A stretch of DNA of 64,000 nucleotides, taken from NCBI RefSeq assembly GCF_016587375.1, contig NZ_BNJG01000002.1, positions 806,001 to 870,000 on the forward strand, given 5' to 3'. The notes under the pieces were generated by a model that was not told where the DNA came from, did no database searches, and saw nothing but the letters and a program-made list of their open reading frames with translations. Below are positions 51,176-59,739 of the stretch, in pieces (position 1 is the first letter of the stretch; each line of letters opens with the position of its first letter). This DNA is from Ktedonobacter robiniae. Its GTDB lineage: Bacteria > Chloroflexota > Ktedonobacteria > Ktedonobacterales > Ktedonobacteraceae. The position numbers and the translations under genes are program-made.

Positions 51176-52801
51176 ATGCAGTTGCCAACATCGCCCACCA
51201 CGGTGGTGAGTTTTCTAATTGCAGGCGTCCTGCTGCTCCTCTATGGAGTACAGCAAATTTCTGATATCTTTCAGAAGACAATGAGCGCCCGTTTGCGTAG
51301 TGCCCTGGCGACGCTGTCACGTCGCCCCTGGATGGCGCTACTGCTCGGACTGATCACCACTGCGATTACACAGAGTTCTAGCGCCACATCCAGCCTGCTT
51401 GTTGGTCTCGTCAATACACAATTTATTACCCTGACGACGGCTTTTTTTATGTTGCTGGGAGCCAACATTGGCTCTACCCTGGTTGTCCAGTTGCTAGCCT
51501 TACATATTACGGATCATGCCCTGGAAATCCTGGGACTGGGCACCGCCATAGCATTCTTCACCCGCCGTTCCGGGCTACGCCCATTTGGGAAGGCATTTTT
51601 CGCCTTTGGCTTGATCACGGTTGGATTGGCGGCACTCGAAGCTGGGAGCCGTCCCGTCGCCGCCAGTCCTCTTACGGCAGATGTACTACAAGCTATGGTC
51701 AACGCTCCTATTGTTCTGGCTCTTATTGGCGCCATCCTCTCAATCGCTTTTACCTCGAGCGCAGCCTCTATTGGCCTGGTCATCGTCCTGGCAGGCAATG
51801 GAGCGCTACCGCCTATCGCAGCCCTGGCAATCATGCTGGGTACAAACGTTGGCAATACCTTCACAGCACTTTTATCTGCCCTGGGTGGCTCATCCCGCGT
51901 CGGGCGTCGCCTGGCCTACCTGCATACCGGAACCAAACTCATAGGCGTGACTGTGGCGTTCCTCCTACTTCAGCCGCTGGCTCAGTTACTCGCCCATCTT
52001 GGAAATGGTGGGACGCAGGTCGCAATCGCGCATATGGGGCTGAATATCGCCCTGGCACTGGTCTTCGCTCCCCTGGCAACACCACTGGTACGCCTGGTAA
52101 CGGCCCTGGTACCCGATCAGGAGAGTCAGAGCGTAGATGGACCACGCCATCTTGATCCAGAAGCCCTGGCAACACCGGCCGTTGCCCTCGGCCAGGCTAT
52201 GCGCGAGATTGTGCGCATGACTGACCTGGTCACAGTTATGCTTAAACGTGGTATTCTGGCTTTTGATGAAGAAAGTGATAACGTTCCCAGGCATATCGAC
52301 CAGCTTGATGACCAGCTCGATGATCTAGAAGAAGCTGTGAAAAGCTACCTGACCCGGCTTGATGAAGAACAGATGACAGAGCAACAGTCGCGGCGTGAGC
52401 TAGCTCTACTATACATTGTAACAGATCTAGAGGCGATTGGCGATATTATTGATAAACAGATCGTCCGGCTCGCACAACGCAAGCAGCGCGAACAGGTCGT
52501 CTTCTCAGAGGAGGGCTGGCAGGATCTTATTACCTATTATCAGGAAGTGCAGCTCGCGGTACAGCAGGTGCTGGCAGCGCTGGCGTCGCAAGATCCAACC
52601 CTTGCCACGGAATGCCTCACCCGCAAAGCAATTCTCGCCCAAACCAAACGCACACTCCACCTGCGTCATGTACGCCGCCTGCAACAGAGGGTCGCGCCCA
52701 GCCTCTCTTCAAGCGCCATTCACCTCGACCTGCTCAACGCCATGAGCCGCGTTCTATCCCACGCCTTTAATATCGCGGCCATCGTTCAAGGCGAGATGTA
52801 G
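51176..52801 (+). CDS. Na+/phosphate cotransporter family protein with PhoU-like domain
   Basis: A 541-residue protein of the NptA/YjbB type. Two inverted transport repeats carry the Gln/Thr-Ser-Ser signatures: ITQSSSATSSLLVGLV near residue 62 and FTSSAASIGLVIVLA near 195; LLGANIGST and MLGTNVGNT follow each. About eight membrane helices end near 320, and the rest is a PhoU-like helical domain (acidic HIDQLDDQLDDLEEAV). It imports or exports phosphate with sodium, and the PhoU part may regulate it. ATG 51176 follows GAGGAGG. The upstream PHO-box-like array supports induction by phosphate starvation. Confidence 0.93.
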   Translation: MQLPTSPTTVVSFLIAGVLLLLYGVQQISDIFQKTMSARLRSALATLSRRPWMALLLGLITTAITQSSSATSSLLVGLVNTQFITLTTAFFMLLGANIGSTLVVQLLALHITDHALEILGLGTAIAFFTRRSGLRPFGKAFFAFGLITVGLAALEAGSRPVAASPLTADVLQAMVNAPIVLALIGAILSIAFTSSAASIGLVIVLAGNGALPPIAALAIMLGTNVGNTFTALLSALGGSSRVGRRLAYLHTGTKLIGVTVAFLLLQPLAQLLAHLGNGGTQVAIAHMGLNIALALVFAPLATPLVRLVTALVPDQESQSVDGPRHLDPEALATPAVALGQAMREIVRMTDLVTVMLKRGILAFDEESDNVPRHIDQLDDQLDDLEEAVKSYLTRLDEEQMTEQQSRRELALLYIVTDLEAIGDIIDKQIVRLAQRKQREQVVFSEEGWQDLITYYQEVQLAVQQVLAALASQDPTLATECLTRKAILAQTKRTLHLRHVRRLQQRVAPSLSSSAIHLDLLNAMSRVLSHAFNIAAIVQGEM

Positions 52802-53000
52802 AGCATTCCAGACCCTCACTTTTATTTCGCACCACATAGCCGGAGAATGCTTATGCACTCGCCGGCTTTCCCATCTTGAATAGAGCACAGTATAGATATA
52901 TGCCATAATACAGTGTGAGTTCGGTGAAGATAGAGCATTAGTGTGCTCCGACAAACCACTATTGCAGAATGCGATGGTGCATCTCTTCAGGGAGGGCGAG

Positions 53001-54008
53001 ATGAAATTAACTCAGCATCCCGAGTATCAGCGGGTCTATATAGCCAATGGAGAAGCTTTTCGTCTCTGTGAACAGGCCATCATTCAGTGGCAAGCGCACA
53101 ACAACACAATCTCAGTGCCAGCATATGGGCTTACCTGGACCTATGAGTCAGCACGGGAGTTTGTGCGCGACCTCTCCACTCTATTTCAAGAGTATAACCA
53201 TATCCTCTGGAACGGCTTCAACTATTGTTGTCAGTGCGGTGGGCAATGCTGTGTCGCGGATGCCTCGAACATCCAGCCTTTTGATCTACTCGCGATAACG
53301 CTCCTCGACCAGTCTGCACCCGGGCTTGCAGAAAATATCAGTGCCAGCGAGCGCCAGTGCATCTATCTCGTCAACCGGCGATGTTCCTGGCCCGCTGAGT
53401 GGCGAACTATCAAATGCTGGTCCTTTTACTGCCTGGGTACTGGTCCCTGGCGGCCTGACACCTCGATCAGTGAACTACGCGGCGAGATTACGCGTGAACT
53501 CCAACAACTCGTCCGCACGCGCCTCCCTTTGCCTCTTCAGCGTTACGAAACCATTCAGGGATTTGCGCTGGCAGACTCCCTGGACGATCCTGTTGCCTTC
53601 TCTGAGGCCATCCACAACGCCCTCTTTGAGATTTTTGTTGATCCTCTCAACGAAGTATATCCCATCATTGATCTCCAATTGGGAAATAACAGTAGTAACA
53701 CTCCTCCTGAACCGAGAGGCACACTCACAACAAGCCTGTTACTAGATGACCAGGTTGCCACCTTCATCGCACAGGCGGTCGAGGAGGCCAGCGAGACACC
53801 TCCGGTGGTGCCAACAGAGCTTGCCATCTCAGTTGAGCAACTCTTGCAAGACCTGGAGGCCCTGCAATGGATCATCGAAGGCCATCCCTCCCATGAATCC
53901 AAACTGCTCCATGAGCTATACCTCCACTACGCCAACGCACCAGCTCCCGCGCCTGGCGATCCTCCCAGCATCTGGTATCGCATGTGTGACTATTTAAGCA
54001 AGATGTAA
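53001..54008 (+). CDS. Cysteine-rich YkgJ-like protein
   Basis: A 335-residue soluble protein. The N-terminal third contains NYCCQCGGQCCVADASNIQP near residue 90, and later RCSWPAEWRTIKCWSFYC near 145: the C-x2-C-x3-CC...C...C pattern resembles the YkgJ zinc/iron-chelating domain (PF03692-like), although the fit is by eye. The C-terminal half has no recognised fold. Members are of unknown function, with suggested metal-cluster binding. ATG 53001 follows GGGAGGGCGAG; the nominal start at 52941 is rejected. Confidence 0.7.
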   Translation: MKLTQHPEYQRVYIANGEAFRLCEQAIIQWQAHNNTISVPAYGLTWTYESAREFVRDLSTLFQEYNHILWNGFNYCCQCGGQCCVADASNIQPFDLLAITLLDQSAPGLAENISASERQCIYLVNRRCSWPAEWRTIKCWSFYCLGTGPWRPDTSISELRGEITRELQQLVRTRLPLPLQRYETIQGFALADSLDDPVAFSEAIHNALFEIFVDPLNEVYPIIDLQLGNNSSNTPPEPRGTLTTSLLLDDQVATFIAQAVEEASETPPVVPTELAISVEQLLQDLEALQWIIEGHPSHESKLLHELYLHYANAPAPAPGDPPSIWYRMCDYLSKM

Positions 54009-54645
54009 TTAAGCACGGCAAACAATTGAGCATCTTCAATGCGCAGGATAGCGTTACCATCCCTTGTCCTCAGCAGCACAGGCAGAGCGAAGGACAGTAG
54101 CGCGTAGCCCCCACCAGGAGCCGCGTACGCCAGTGGTGGGCTGAGAAAAAAGGGCCTCTTGCGACGCCCTCGGCTGTGTGATAAACGGAATTGGGTCTAC
54201 TTTGCCCACTCTACCAGGCGAGTGAGCTTGTTAGTACCATTCTGGGTCTCCAGGCAGAGGAGGTGCTGGAACCTCACCTGGCGAAATCAACGTGCTTACC
54301 GTATTGCTCCGGGTATCCAGCAGCACCAGGGCATGGCTCTTGCCCTGCAAAAGCGCGCACGATGGCGTAGCGCTCATAGAGCGATCAGCTCAGGTATCGT
54401 ACGAGAAACGGGAGGTCGAAGCTAGTACATTTTTGAGCATAAGAGGATAAATTGGTCTACTGACAACCAATATTGCCCAAAAATAATTCCTGAATGGCAT
54501 ATACACGGAGGCAAGGTATCAGCGTGCAAACTCATGCCGAAACGTTTGGCGCTCGCTTATCGTGCAGCCTGCGTGAGTAACTCTCACCTGGCTGCAACTC
54601 AACGATAGAAAGCCATGAACAACAACACGGAAAGGATAGAACGCG
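54009..54645. other. Long intergenic region with repeat word and possible gene fragment
   Basis: About 640 bases. It contains a hairpin AGCCCCCACCA/TGGTGGGCT (54106-54142) enclosing AGCCGCGTACGCCAG, the 15-base word also found at 44702, and a 48-codon minus-strand frame (54231-54377). The right part, up to the small gene at 54646, holds AT-rich stretches and probably its promoter. No complete gene was recognised. Confidence 0.5.
54231..54377 (-). CDS. Possible short gene or gene fragment, 48 codons
   Basis: The minus-strand frame from ATG 54377 reads a protein-like sequence including SHALVLLDTRSNTVSTLISP and ends PPLPGDPEWY. Composition looks coding, but there is no ribosome site before the ATG and a stop lies just upstream in frame, so it may be the broken C-terminus of a lost gene. 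No family recognised. Confidence 0.25.
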   Translation of the reverse strand: MSATPSCALLQGKSHALVLLDTRSNTVSTLISPGEVPAPPLPGDPEWY

Positions 54646-54870
54646 ATGCAAGAGCCGCAAAGCACCTCCACACACAACGATGTATACAATGTAGTTAGTG
54701 TACTGTACCACTCATTACGGGAAGCACAGACCTGTGAGTGCTACAAGCAAGACGCCCAGAGCCAGGGGCAGCAAGAGATTGCTCAATTCTTTAATGATGA
54801 GCAGCAGGCTGCCAACAAACACGCCGAACAGGCCAAAAATTTGCTCAGCCAGATAAGAGGTGATCGCTAG
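54646..54870 (+). CDS. Small ferritin-like helical protein, 74 residues
   Basis: Two amphipathic helices are visible: YNVVSVLYHSLREAQTCECY and EIAQFFNDEQQAANKHAEQA, with Glu/His pairs (DEQ...HAEQAKNLL) spaced like the metal-binding helices of ferritin-like and rubrerythrin-like proteins. At 74 residues it can form only half of a four-helix bundle and would need to dimerise. AAGGATAG precedes the ATG. The function is unknown; the ferritin relation is inference. Confidence 0.6.
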   Translation: MQEPQSTSTHNDVYNVVSVLYHSLREAQTCECYKQDAQSQGQQEIAQFFNDEQQAANKHAEQAKNLLSQIRGDR

Positions 54871-54888
54871 CTCGAATTTAGAGTAAGA

Positions 54889-54936
54889 GATGACGGCGTG
54901 GGTGGCGGGTACATACCCACCACCCACGCCGTCATC
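54889..54936. terminator. 23-bp inverted repeat between convergent genes
   Basis: GATGACGGCGTGGGTGG and GGGTA (54889-54911) pair with TACCCACCACCCACGCCGTCATC-type sequence at 54914-54936 with loop CA. One position is C-A on the plus strand but G-U on the minus strand, so the stem is perfect only in minus-strand RNA. It ends the beta-propeller gene and faces the small ferritin-like gene. Confidence 0.7.
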
Positions 54937-54964
54937 ATTTCTCATCAAGTCCGTGAAAACCTGC

Positions 54965-56581
54965 TTATTCAGCCACCTCCAGAGCTAATAGGCTGTGAGC
55001 AATGCTAAAATGCCATGCCAGGGTGCCATCCGCCTTATAGGCATAGACCTTGGTTCCCAATGGAGACTTGGAATCGAAGGAATTGCAGTCGGCGACGTAA
55101 ATCAAGCCATTAGCCGCAACTGGATTGAGCATGATACCCAGGGTAATGGGCTTCTGCCACTTTTGGCTGCCGGTGCTGGCGTCCAGAGCGGTCGTTGTAT
55201 GACCATTGCCATCTGGACCTCCATAAGTCGGCACATAGACGACACCATCGGCGACAACAGGCGCGCTCTGTACCGCACCATCTACAGGTGTTGACCAGTT
55301 TGGCTGTCCATTCTTGATATCGTAAGAATAGACCGTACCCCGGAATACATTTAATTTGTCTGGACTATGTCGCAGGATACCCAGGTACACAGCCTTCTCA
55401 TCCAGGGCAATATCATAGACCTGACCGGGGATATCGTTCGTCTGCCATAGCTGCTTGCCGCTCAGGGCATCAAACGCCTCAATATTCGAATGGCTCGGTC
55501 CAGCTTCATTAGTGTAATCGAAGGAGGTATACACTACGCCATTCACGATATGTAACCGCGTCACGTAAAATTGCTCATGTGATACTGGCTGGCTCCAGAG
55601 GACGGTACCATCGGCTGGCTTAATGGCATACAGACCGTGATTGGTACCAAGGTACAACTTACTTGCATTCCACGTCATAGAGTTGATATCCATCTGGAGG
55701 GAGTAACTACGCTTCTCAATGCCTGTGCTCACGTTAAAAATGTGTATTTCAGACGTAGGAGAATCTTTAGCGGAATACGTGATGGTACTAACATAGACCT
55801 GGCCATCGCCTAAGGCAATATCCCTTAAACCTTGATCTACATTCTTATGCCAGAAGACTGAACCATCCTGGGCATTGAGCGCTATTATCCCCTGTTGCGC
55901 CTCCGTACTTTGACTCGCAGAACTAACAATCAGGGCGAAGAGGGTATTGCCACTCAAGATAATTCGATTAACACCTGCACCGAGCATACTCGGTGGTGTT
56001 CCCTTCAAGGTCTTATTAAGTGTTATGCTATAGCCCCAGATCACATTTCCCGTCTGGGGATCGATCTTGGTTACGCCACCGTCGCCGCCAACATATACTC
56101 CAGACGGCGTTTTCACCTGAAGATTGGGAGCATTGGTAACAACTTGTGTATGCCTTGAAGTGGCAGGACCATTATGACTATTATGTTGCCCGCGCGTAGC
56201 GTTCAGCAAAGCAACCAGGCTTCCCACGAGGAGGGCCGTAAAGAGCACTGCCGCAATCAGGCCAAAGCGGCGCGTAAACGTCGAAGGTGATTTGGCTTTA
56301 TCTCGTTGAGTATGCTGTCCTTGCATATATCGAAACCTTTCAAATTCTAATGATTTGTTGTTGTGAGAAATTCTCTTTGTCCAGGGATTTTTCCCAAAGC
56401 CTGTGTCTGTACCCAGGTCCAGGCGCTCCCATACACGCTCCAGTGAGCGCAGATCGCTCCAGTAGAGGCCTTGTAGATCGTGTACAGTGCGCGTCTCTTC
56501 ATTGGGATGGCTCCCAGTTTGCAGTAACGCATCGATCTGCTCATCTACAATCCCTGGGTTAAAGTACTCTTTATCGTCCAT
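54965..56581 (-). CDS. Membrane-anchored PQQ-like beta-propeller protein, coupled to an ECF sigma factor
   Basis: A 538-residue protein. A cytoplasmic N-terminus of about 90 residues (MDDKEYFNPGIVDEQIDALL...WSDLRSLERVWERLDLG) precedes one transmembrane helix near 95-118; the rest is an extracytoplasmic propeller of about eight PQQ-like blades (VWGYSIT, GSVFWHKN, GTVLWSQPV, GKQLWQTND, GSQKWQKPI). The ATG at 56581 lies inside the 3' end of the sigma gene (11-base overlap). By analogy with other ECF partners, it may be the anti-sigma factor or sensor, but its N-terminus matches no anti-sigma family that I recognise. Confidence 0.88.
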   Translation of the reverse strand: MDDKEYFNPGIVDEQIDALLQTGSHPNEETRTVHDLQGLYWSDLRSLERVWERLDLGTDTGFGKNPWTKRISHNNKSLEFERFRYMQGQHTQRDKAKSPSTFTRRFGLIAAVLFTALLVGSLVALLNATRGQHNSHNGPATSRHTQVVTNAPNLQVKTPSGVYVGGDGGVTKIDPQTGNVIWGYSITLNKTLKGTPPSMLGAGVNRIILSGNTLFALIVSSASQSTEAQQGIIALNAQDGSVFWHKNVDQGLRDIALGDGQVYVSTITYSAKDSPTSEIHIFNVSTGIEKRSYSLQMDINSMTWNASKLYLGTNHGLYAIKPADGTVLWSQPVSHEQFYVTRLHIVNGVVYTSFDYTNEAGPSHSNIEAFDALSGKQLWQTNDIPGQVYDIALDEKAVYLGILRHSPDKLNVFRGTVYSYDIKNGQPNWSTPVDGAVQSAPVVADGVVYVPTYGGPDGNGHTTTALDASTGSQKWQKPITLGIMLNPVAANGLIYVADCNSFDSKSPLGTKVYAYKADGTLAWHFSIAHSLLALEVAE

Positions 56582-57131
56582 CGTGTGCCTCCTCGCCATC
56601 CATGTTGTAGATTCCCCGCAAACTGTTGAGCGCGCGCGAGAGCATGACACGCACCGCCGCCTCGCTCTTATTGACCAATGCTGCGATTTCAGGGCTACGC
56701 AGGCCGTGGGCGAAGCGTAAGCGCACCACTTCCTGCTGCACCTCTGAAAGCGAGAGCAAACGCTCGCGCACCTGGGCATGCGCCTCATTGCGTAAAGCGA
56801 CAAGTTCTGGCGCATCCATCTCGTCCTCCAGCAGATCCTCTACCACATCCTCCAAATTCGTATGAGTGCGATGTTTGGCGCGCCGGTGATGATCCATCAC
56901 CTTATTGTGCGCCACACTCCAGAGCCAGCCTTTTCGCTTATATTCATTCAGCTTACCAAGCAATTTGCTCTCTAGCGCGACTGTAAATACCTCTAATAAG
57001 ATATCTTCCGCATCCTCCTGAGAAGGTACTTGCCGACGTATATACATCATTATGGCCGGCGCATAACATGTATATAATTCGGCCACCAGGGCTTTATGGT
57101 CCGGGTTTGTTTGCTGCTTAAACAATTGCAT
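56571..57131 (-). CDS. ECF-type RNA polymerase sigma factor
   Basis: A 186-residue sigma-70 family protein with region 2 (LYTCYAPAIMMYIRRQVPSQ, then EDAEDILLEVFTVAL) and region 4 (LSEVQQEVVRLRFAHGLRSP, then EIAALVNKSEAAVRVMLSRA). The start ATG 57131 follows GAGG; a longer frame from 57230 is rejected. It should redirect RNA polymerase in response to an envelope signal, and is coupled to the downstream membrane beta-propeller gene by overlap, a usual arrangement for sigma and its regulator. Confidence 0.92.
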   Translation of the reverse strand: MQLFKQQTNPDHKALVAELYTCYAPAIMMYIRRQVPSQEDAEDILLEVFTVALESKLLGKLNEYKRKGWLWSVAHNKVMDHHRRAKHRTHTNLEDVVEDLLEDEMDAPELVALRNEAHAQVRERLLSLSEVQQEVVRLRFAHGLRSPEIAALVNKSEAAVRVMLSRALNSLRGIYNMDGEEAHDGR

Positions 57132-57215
57132 CCATGTCCTCAGCAATTTTTCTAGTTTTGAGATCTCGTTTGTTCCGTCGCATGAGCTATATAAAGTGTT
57201 ACGCCAAAAATAAAA

Positions 57216-57259
57216 AGAGGCCACATGCACTGTTACTACCGTTATGGCATGTGACCTCT
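57216..57259 (-). terminator. Intrinsic terminator after SRPBCC gene
   Basis: On the minus strand AGAGGTCACATGC pairs with GCATGTGGCCTCT (one G-U), followed directly by TTTTTATTTTT. It lies 24 bases after the SRPBCC stop, so that gene ends here and the sigma gene downstream needs its own promoter. Confidence 0.8.
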
Positions 57260-57283
57260 CTCAGAGAAGGAAGTGTTTTCAGG

Positions 57284-57721
57284 CTACCGCGCCTCCAGAT
57301 ACCACTTCAAGCGTTGAAGAATGCGTTCGTTCTCCTTACGAATGCCGCGTACAAGAACCGGCTGTAAAAGGGCTACCAGGCCCTTCGTACGCAACTTCAG
57401 TTCCCTGACAACCTGCGTACCACCCTCCTTTGATTGAAGCGTATAACGCACATGAATATCTAGCATACCCTTACGCGCCGCCTGGTGGAAAGCGATATGT
57501 GAATGTGGCTCAAGAGCTGTGACCTCGCCCTGCATCTCCGAAGAGGGACCCTTATCCACATAGGCTGTGCCTACCTGTACCGGGCCATCAGTCGTAACAG
57601 CAGTCTCCCTAAACAGGTTCGACGATGGCAGCCAGGACTTATAGCCGCGCAGGTCGGCAAGCACCTTGTACACTGTCTCCGGCGGGCGTTGAATGAATAT
57701 GGTGAAGCGCAATTTAGCCAT
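57284..57721 (-). CDS. SRPBCC family protein (polyketide cyclase/START-like)
   Basis: A 145-residue protein starting MAKLRFTIFIQRPPETVYKV, the typical first strand and helix of the SRPBCC fold, with LRGYKSWLPSS near 25 and VRYTLQSKEGGTQVVRELKL near 100. Such proteins form a deep hydrophobic cavity that binds lipids or aromatic metabolites. AAGGAG lies 14 bases before ATG 57721, longer than ideal, but the upstream open frame has no family similarity. Ligand unknown. Confidence 0.85.
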   Translation of the reverse strand: MAKLRFTIFIQRPPETVYKVLADLRGYKSWLPSSNLFRETAVTTDGPVQVGTAYVDKGPSSEMQGEVTALEPHSHIAFHQAARKGMLDIHVRYTLQSKEGGTQVVRELKLRTKGLVALLQPVLVRGIRKENERILQRLKWYLEAR

Positions 57722-57850
57722 AATTATTTTTGTTACTCCTTCATCCGTTTCCCTTACATTATCATGCCAGAGAGAATGTCTTGTAAAGTTTGCTAGTCTG
57801 CTTGCTACGTAGTCTTTCGCGCCTTTGGCGCTCATAGGTTTAAAAGTATA

Positions 57851-57906
57851 TATGTAGAGACGTACTACTGGCTGGCGAACGCCAGCCAGTAGTACGTCTC
57901 TACATA
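57851..57906. terminator. Perfect 26-bp palindrome
   Basis: Bases 57851-57876 (TATGTAGAGACGTACTACTG...) are the exact complement of 57881-57906 with loop GAAC. It lies in the 300-base region between the SRPBCC gene and the hypothetical gene at 58022, upstream of the former on the minus strand. It has no U-run and could be a mobile palindrome as well as a terminator. Confidence 0.65.
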
Positions 57907-57950
57907 CTTCTTATGTCAGGCGATATTATTGTTGATCAATTGCTTACCAG

Positions 57951-58010
57951 CAAAAAACGAAAAGGACAAGAGAGCGCTGCTTTGTGGTCAGTGCAAGCAC
58001 CCTCTTGTCC
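57951..58010 (-). terminator. Intrinsic terminator after hypothetical gene
   Basis: GGACAAGAG and CTCTTGTCC form a 9-bp stem on the minus strand, with the U-rich tail TTTTCGTTTTTTG after it (57951-57963). It lies 12 bases after the stop of the 175-residue gene and probably ends the two-gene AKR unit. Confidence 0.65.
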
Positions 58011-58021
58011 ATAAGAAGCAG

Positions 58022-58549
58022 TTAGCTTTTATCCTGCTGCCATTGCCGACTGATAGGCAGGATGTGCCAATCGGTCTCGAAGATGCGCTCATGCAGCTCC
58101 ATCTCGACGATGGCAGCCAGGATAGTGCGTTGGCGCTCAGCGTCCTCAGCGTTGAGAATCTGTAAGGGCCAGTTGCCGCCGCTAGAGCCAGAGAGATGTG
58201 GGTGCAGAAAGCCGCGCCCATAGTGCGCCTTGATGATTATAGGTCGCAGTGGAGCGCGAGGGCCACGCATGACCTGGGCCGTCCGCTGTTTCGGCCAGGT
58301 CAGCTCAAAGCGTGTCTCCAGGCCACCCTGACCATCATTCTTTGGTCCAATAACACGCACCTGGCCTGTACCATCTAGAAATAGGCAGTTGGCCTCTTCC
58401 AGGACCGACTGTACCACTGGAGTTAATAGCTCGACGGCCTTACGATAGATCTCTTCTTTCTCCGCACGACTTACCTGGCCTTCATAGGTTCCGGTACTGA
58501 GGTCGCGCAGATGGCGCAGCAGGTCCTCTCGCCGTACGACCTCACTCAT
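58022..58549 (-). CDS. Hypothetical protein, 175 residues
   Basis: A soluble protein starting MSEVVRREDLLRHLRDLST, with the central VQSVLEEANCLFLDGTGQVR and the ending DWHILPISRQWQQDKS. The pattern of a helical start and a mixed C-terminus with GRGFLHPHLSG matches no family I know. GGAGG precedes ATG 58549. It begins 24 bases after the aldo/keto reductase stop on the same strand, so the two form an operon and may share a role, but no function is proposed. Confidence 0.7.
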   Translation of the reverse strand: MSEVVRREDLLRHLRDLSTGTYEGQVSRAEKEEIYRKAVELLTPVVQSVLEEANCLFLDGTGQVRVIGPKNDGQGGLETRFELTWPKQRTAQVMRGPRAPLRPIIIKAHYGRGFLHPHLSGSSGGNWPLQILNAEDAERQRTILAAIVEMELHERIFETDWHILPISRQWQQDKS

Positions 58550-58572
58550 ACTAACACCTCCTGAGTGCAAAC

Positions 58573-59580
58573 TTATCTGCGCGCAACTCCCTGATCCTGT
58601 TCGCGTGGCAACTGGAACCAGACCTCGTTGCACACGTTGAGTTCCTCTTCATCCAGTGCCAGCTCAACACCTTTAAGGCTATCGGTGAGTTGCTCAGGCC
58701 TGCTTGCCCCCAGAATGGCGCTGGTAATTCCAGGCTGCTGAAGCACCCAGGCCAGGGCAACATGGGTAAGACTCTTATTACGTGGCGTGAAGAAATCATG
58801 GAGTTGTTCGACAGCCTCGAACATAGCCTCCTTCCAATAGCGACGCTGATAGAGCTGACCACTACCTCTAAGACTGAAGCGTGTCCCTTGCTGCACCTCT
58901 GGGGTTTGCCGGTAACGACCCGTCAGGACACCAGCGGCGAGGGGATTGTAAACGATGACTCCCAGGCCATGCGCGCGACAGAGAGGCAGAATTTCGTCTT
59001 CAATCATGCGAAACAGCATGTTATAACGCGGCTGATCGCTCACAAAGCTGGACAAACCATGCATTTTGCTGGTCCAGAGCGCATCTGCTAATTGCCAGGC
59101 AGGGAAATTTGAACAGCCGATATAGCGTACCTTACCCTCACGTACAAGCTGATCCAGGGCGCTCAGCGTCTCCTCTATGGGCGTCTGGGGATCGGGCCAA
59201 TGCACCTGGTAGAGATCGAGATAGTCAGTTTGCAGACGGCGCAGGCTGGCCTCGCAGGCTGCCAGGATATGCTTACGACTCAGGCCCGACTGATTTGGTC
59301 CCTCGCCCATCGGACCGCCGCACTTCGTCGCCAACACAATACGCTCACGCGCCTTACGTACCCGCAGCCAGTTTCCCACAATCTCCTCGGTGCGTCCCTG
59401 CAAGCCAGCCTCGGTATCAGGATAAATATTAGCTGTATCAAAGAAGTTGACGCCCGCCCTCTCCGCAATATCCATCATCTGAAAGGCCACCTCCTGGTTC
59501 GCCTGGTGGCCAAAGGTCATCGTCCCTAGCGCGACCTCGCTCACCTGCAAACCAGTATTACCCAGCCGTTTGAGCTTCAT
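58573..59580 (-). CDS. Aldo/keto reductase
   Basis: A 335-residue (beta/alpha)8 NADPH-dependent oxidoreductase. Catalytic residues are visible: Asp and Tyr in FFDTANIYPD near 47-54, Lys in LATKCGG near 82 and His in YQVHWPDP near 125; the NADPH signature is seen as ILGASRPEQL near 295. It reduces aldehydes or ketones; YghZ-like and oxidoreductase-type paralogues share the pattern. ATG 59580 follows GGAGG. Confidence 0.92.
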   Translation of the reverse strand: MKLKRLGNTGLQVSEVALGTMTFGHQANQEVAFQMMDIAERAGVNFFDTANIYPDTEAGLQGRTEEIVGNWLRVRKARERIVLATKCGGPMGEGPNQSGLSRKHILAACEASLRRLQTDYLDLYQVHWPDPQTPIEETLSALDQLVREGKVRYIGCSNFPAWQLADALWTSKMHGLSSFVSDQPRYNMLFRMIEDEILPLCRAHGLGVIVYNPLAAGVLTGRYRQTPEVQQGTRFSLRGSGQLYQRRYWKEAMFEAVEQLHDFFTPRNKSLTHVALAWVLQQPGITSAILGASRPEQLTDSLKGVELALDEEELNVCNEVWFQLPREQDQGVARR

Positions 59581-59671
59581 ACATGCCCTCCTGCACAAAG
59601 TTGAAATAGATGGTGCTCCTTACACGTTACCACACGGACCATTACACAGGAATACAGTTGGCGGGCTAGAA

Positions 59672-59728
59672 GCAAAAACAAAGAGCATGAGAGAACGCCA
59701 TATTGGCCAAAAGCGCTCTCCCACGCTC
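59672..59728 (-). terminator. Intrinsic terminator after MFS gene
   Basis: On the minus strand GAGCGTGGGAGAGCGC pairs with GCGTTCTCTCATGCTC over 16 positions, three being G-U, followed by TTTGTTTTTGC. It is 12 bases after the MFS stop codon, so the exporter forms a single-gene unit and the reductase downstream has its own promoter. Confidence 0.75.
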
Positions 59729-59739
59729 TTAAAATGCAT

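Noticed and set aside
54159..54425. 88-codon plus-strand frame
   Set aside because: Arg/Trp-rich with no ribosome site or similarity; the opposite strand holds a more protein-like short frame.
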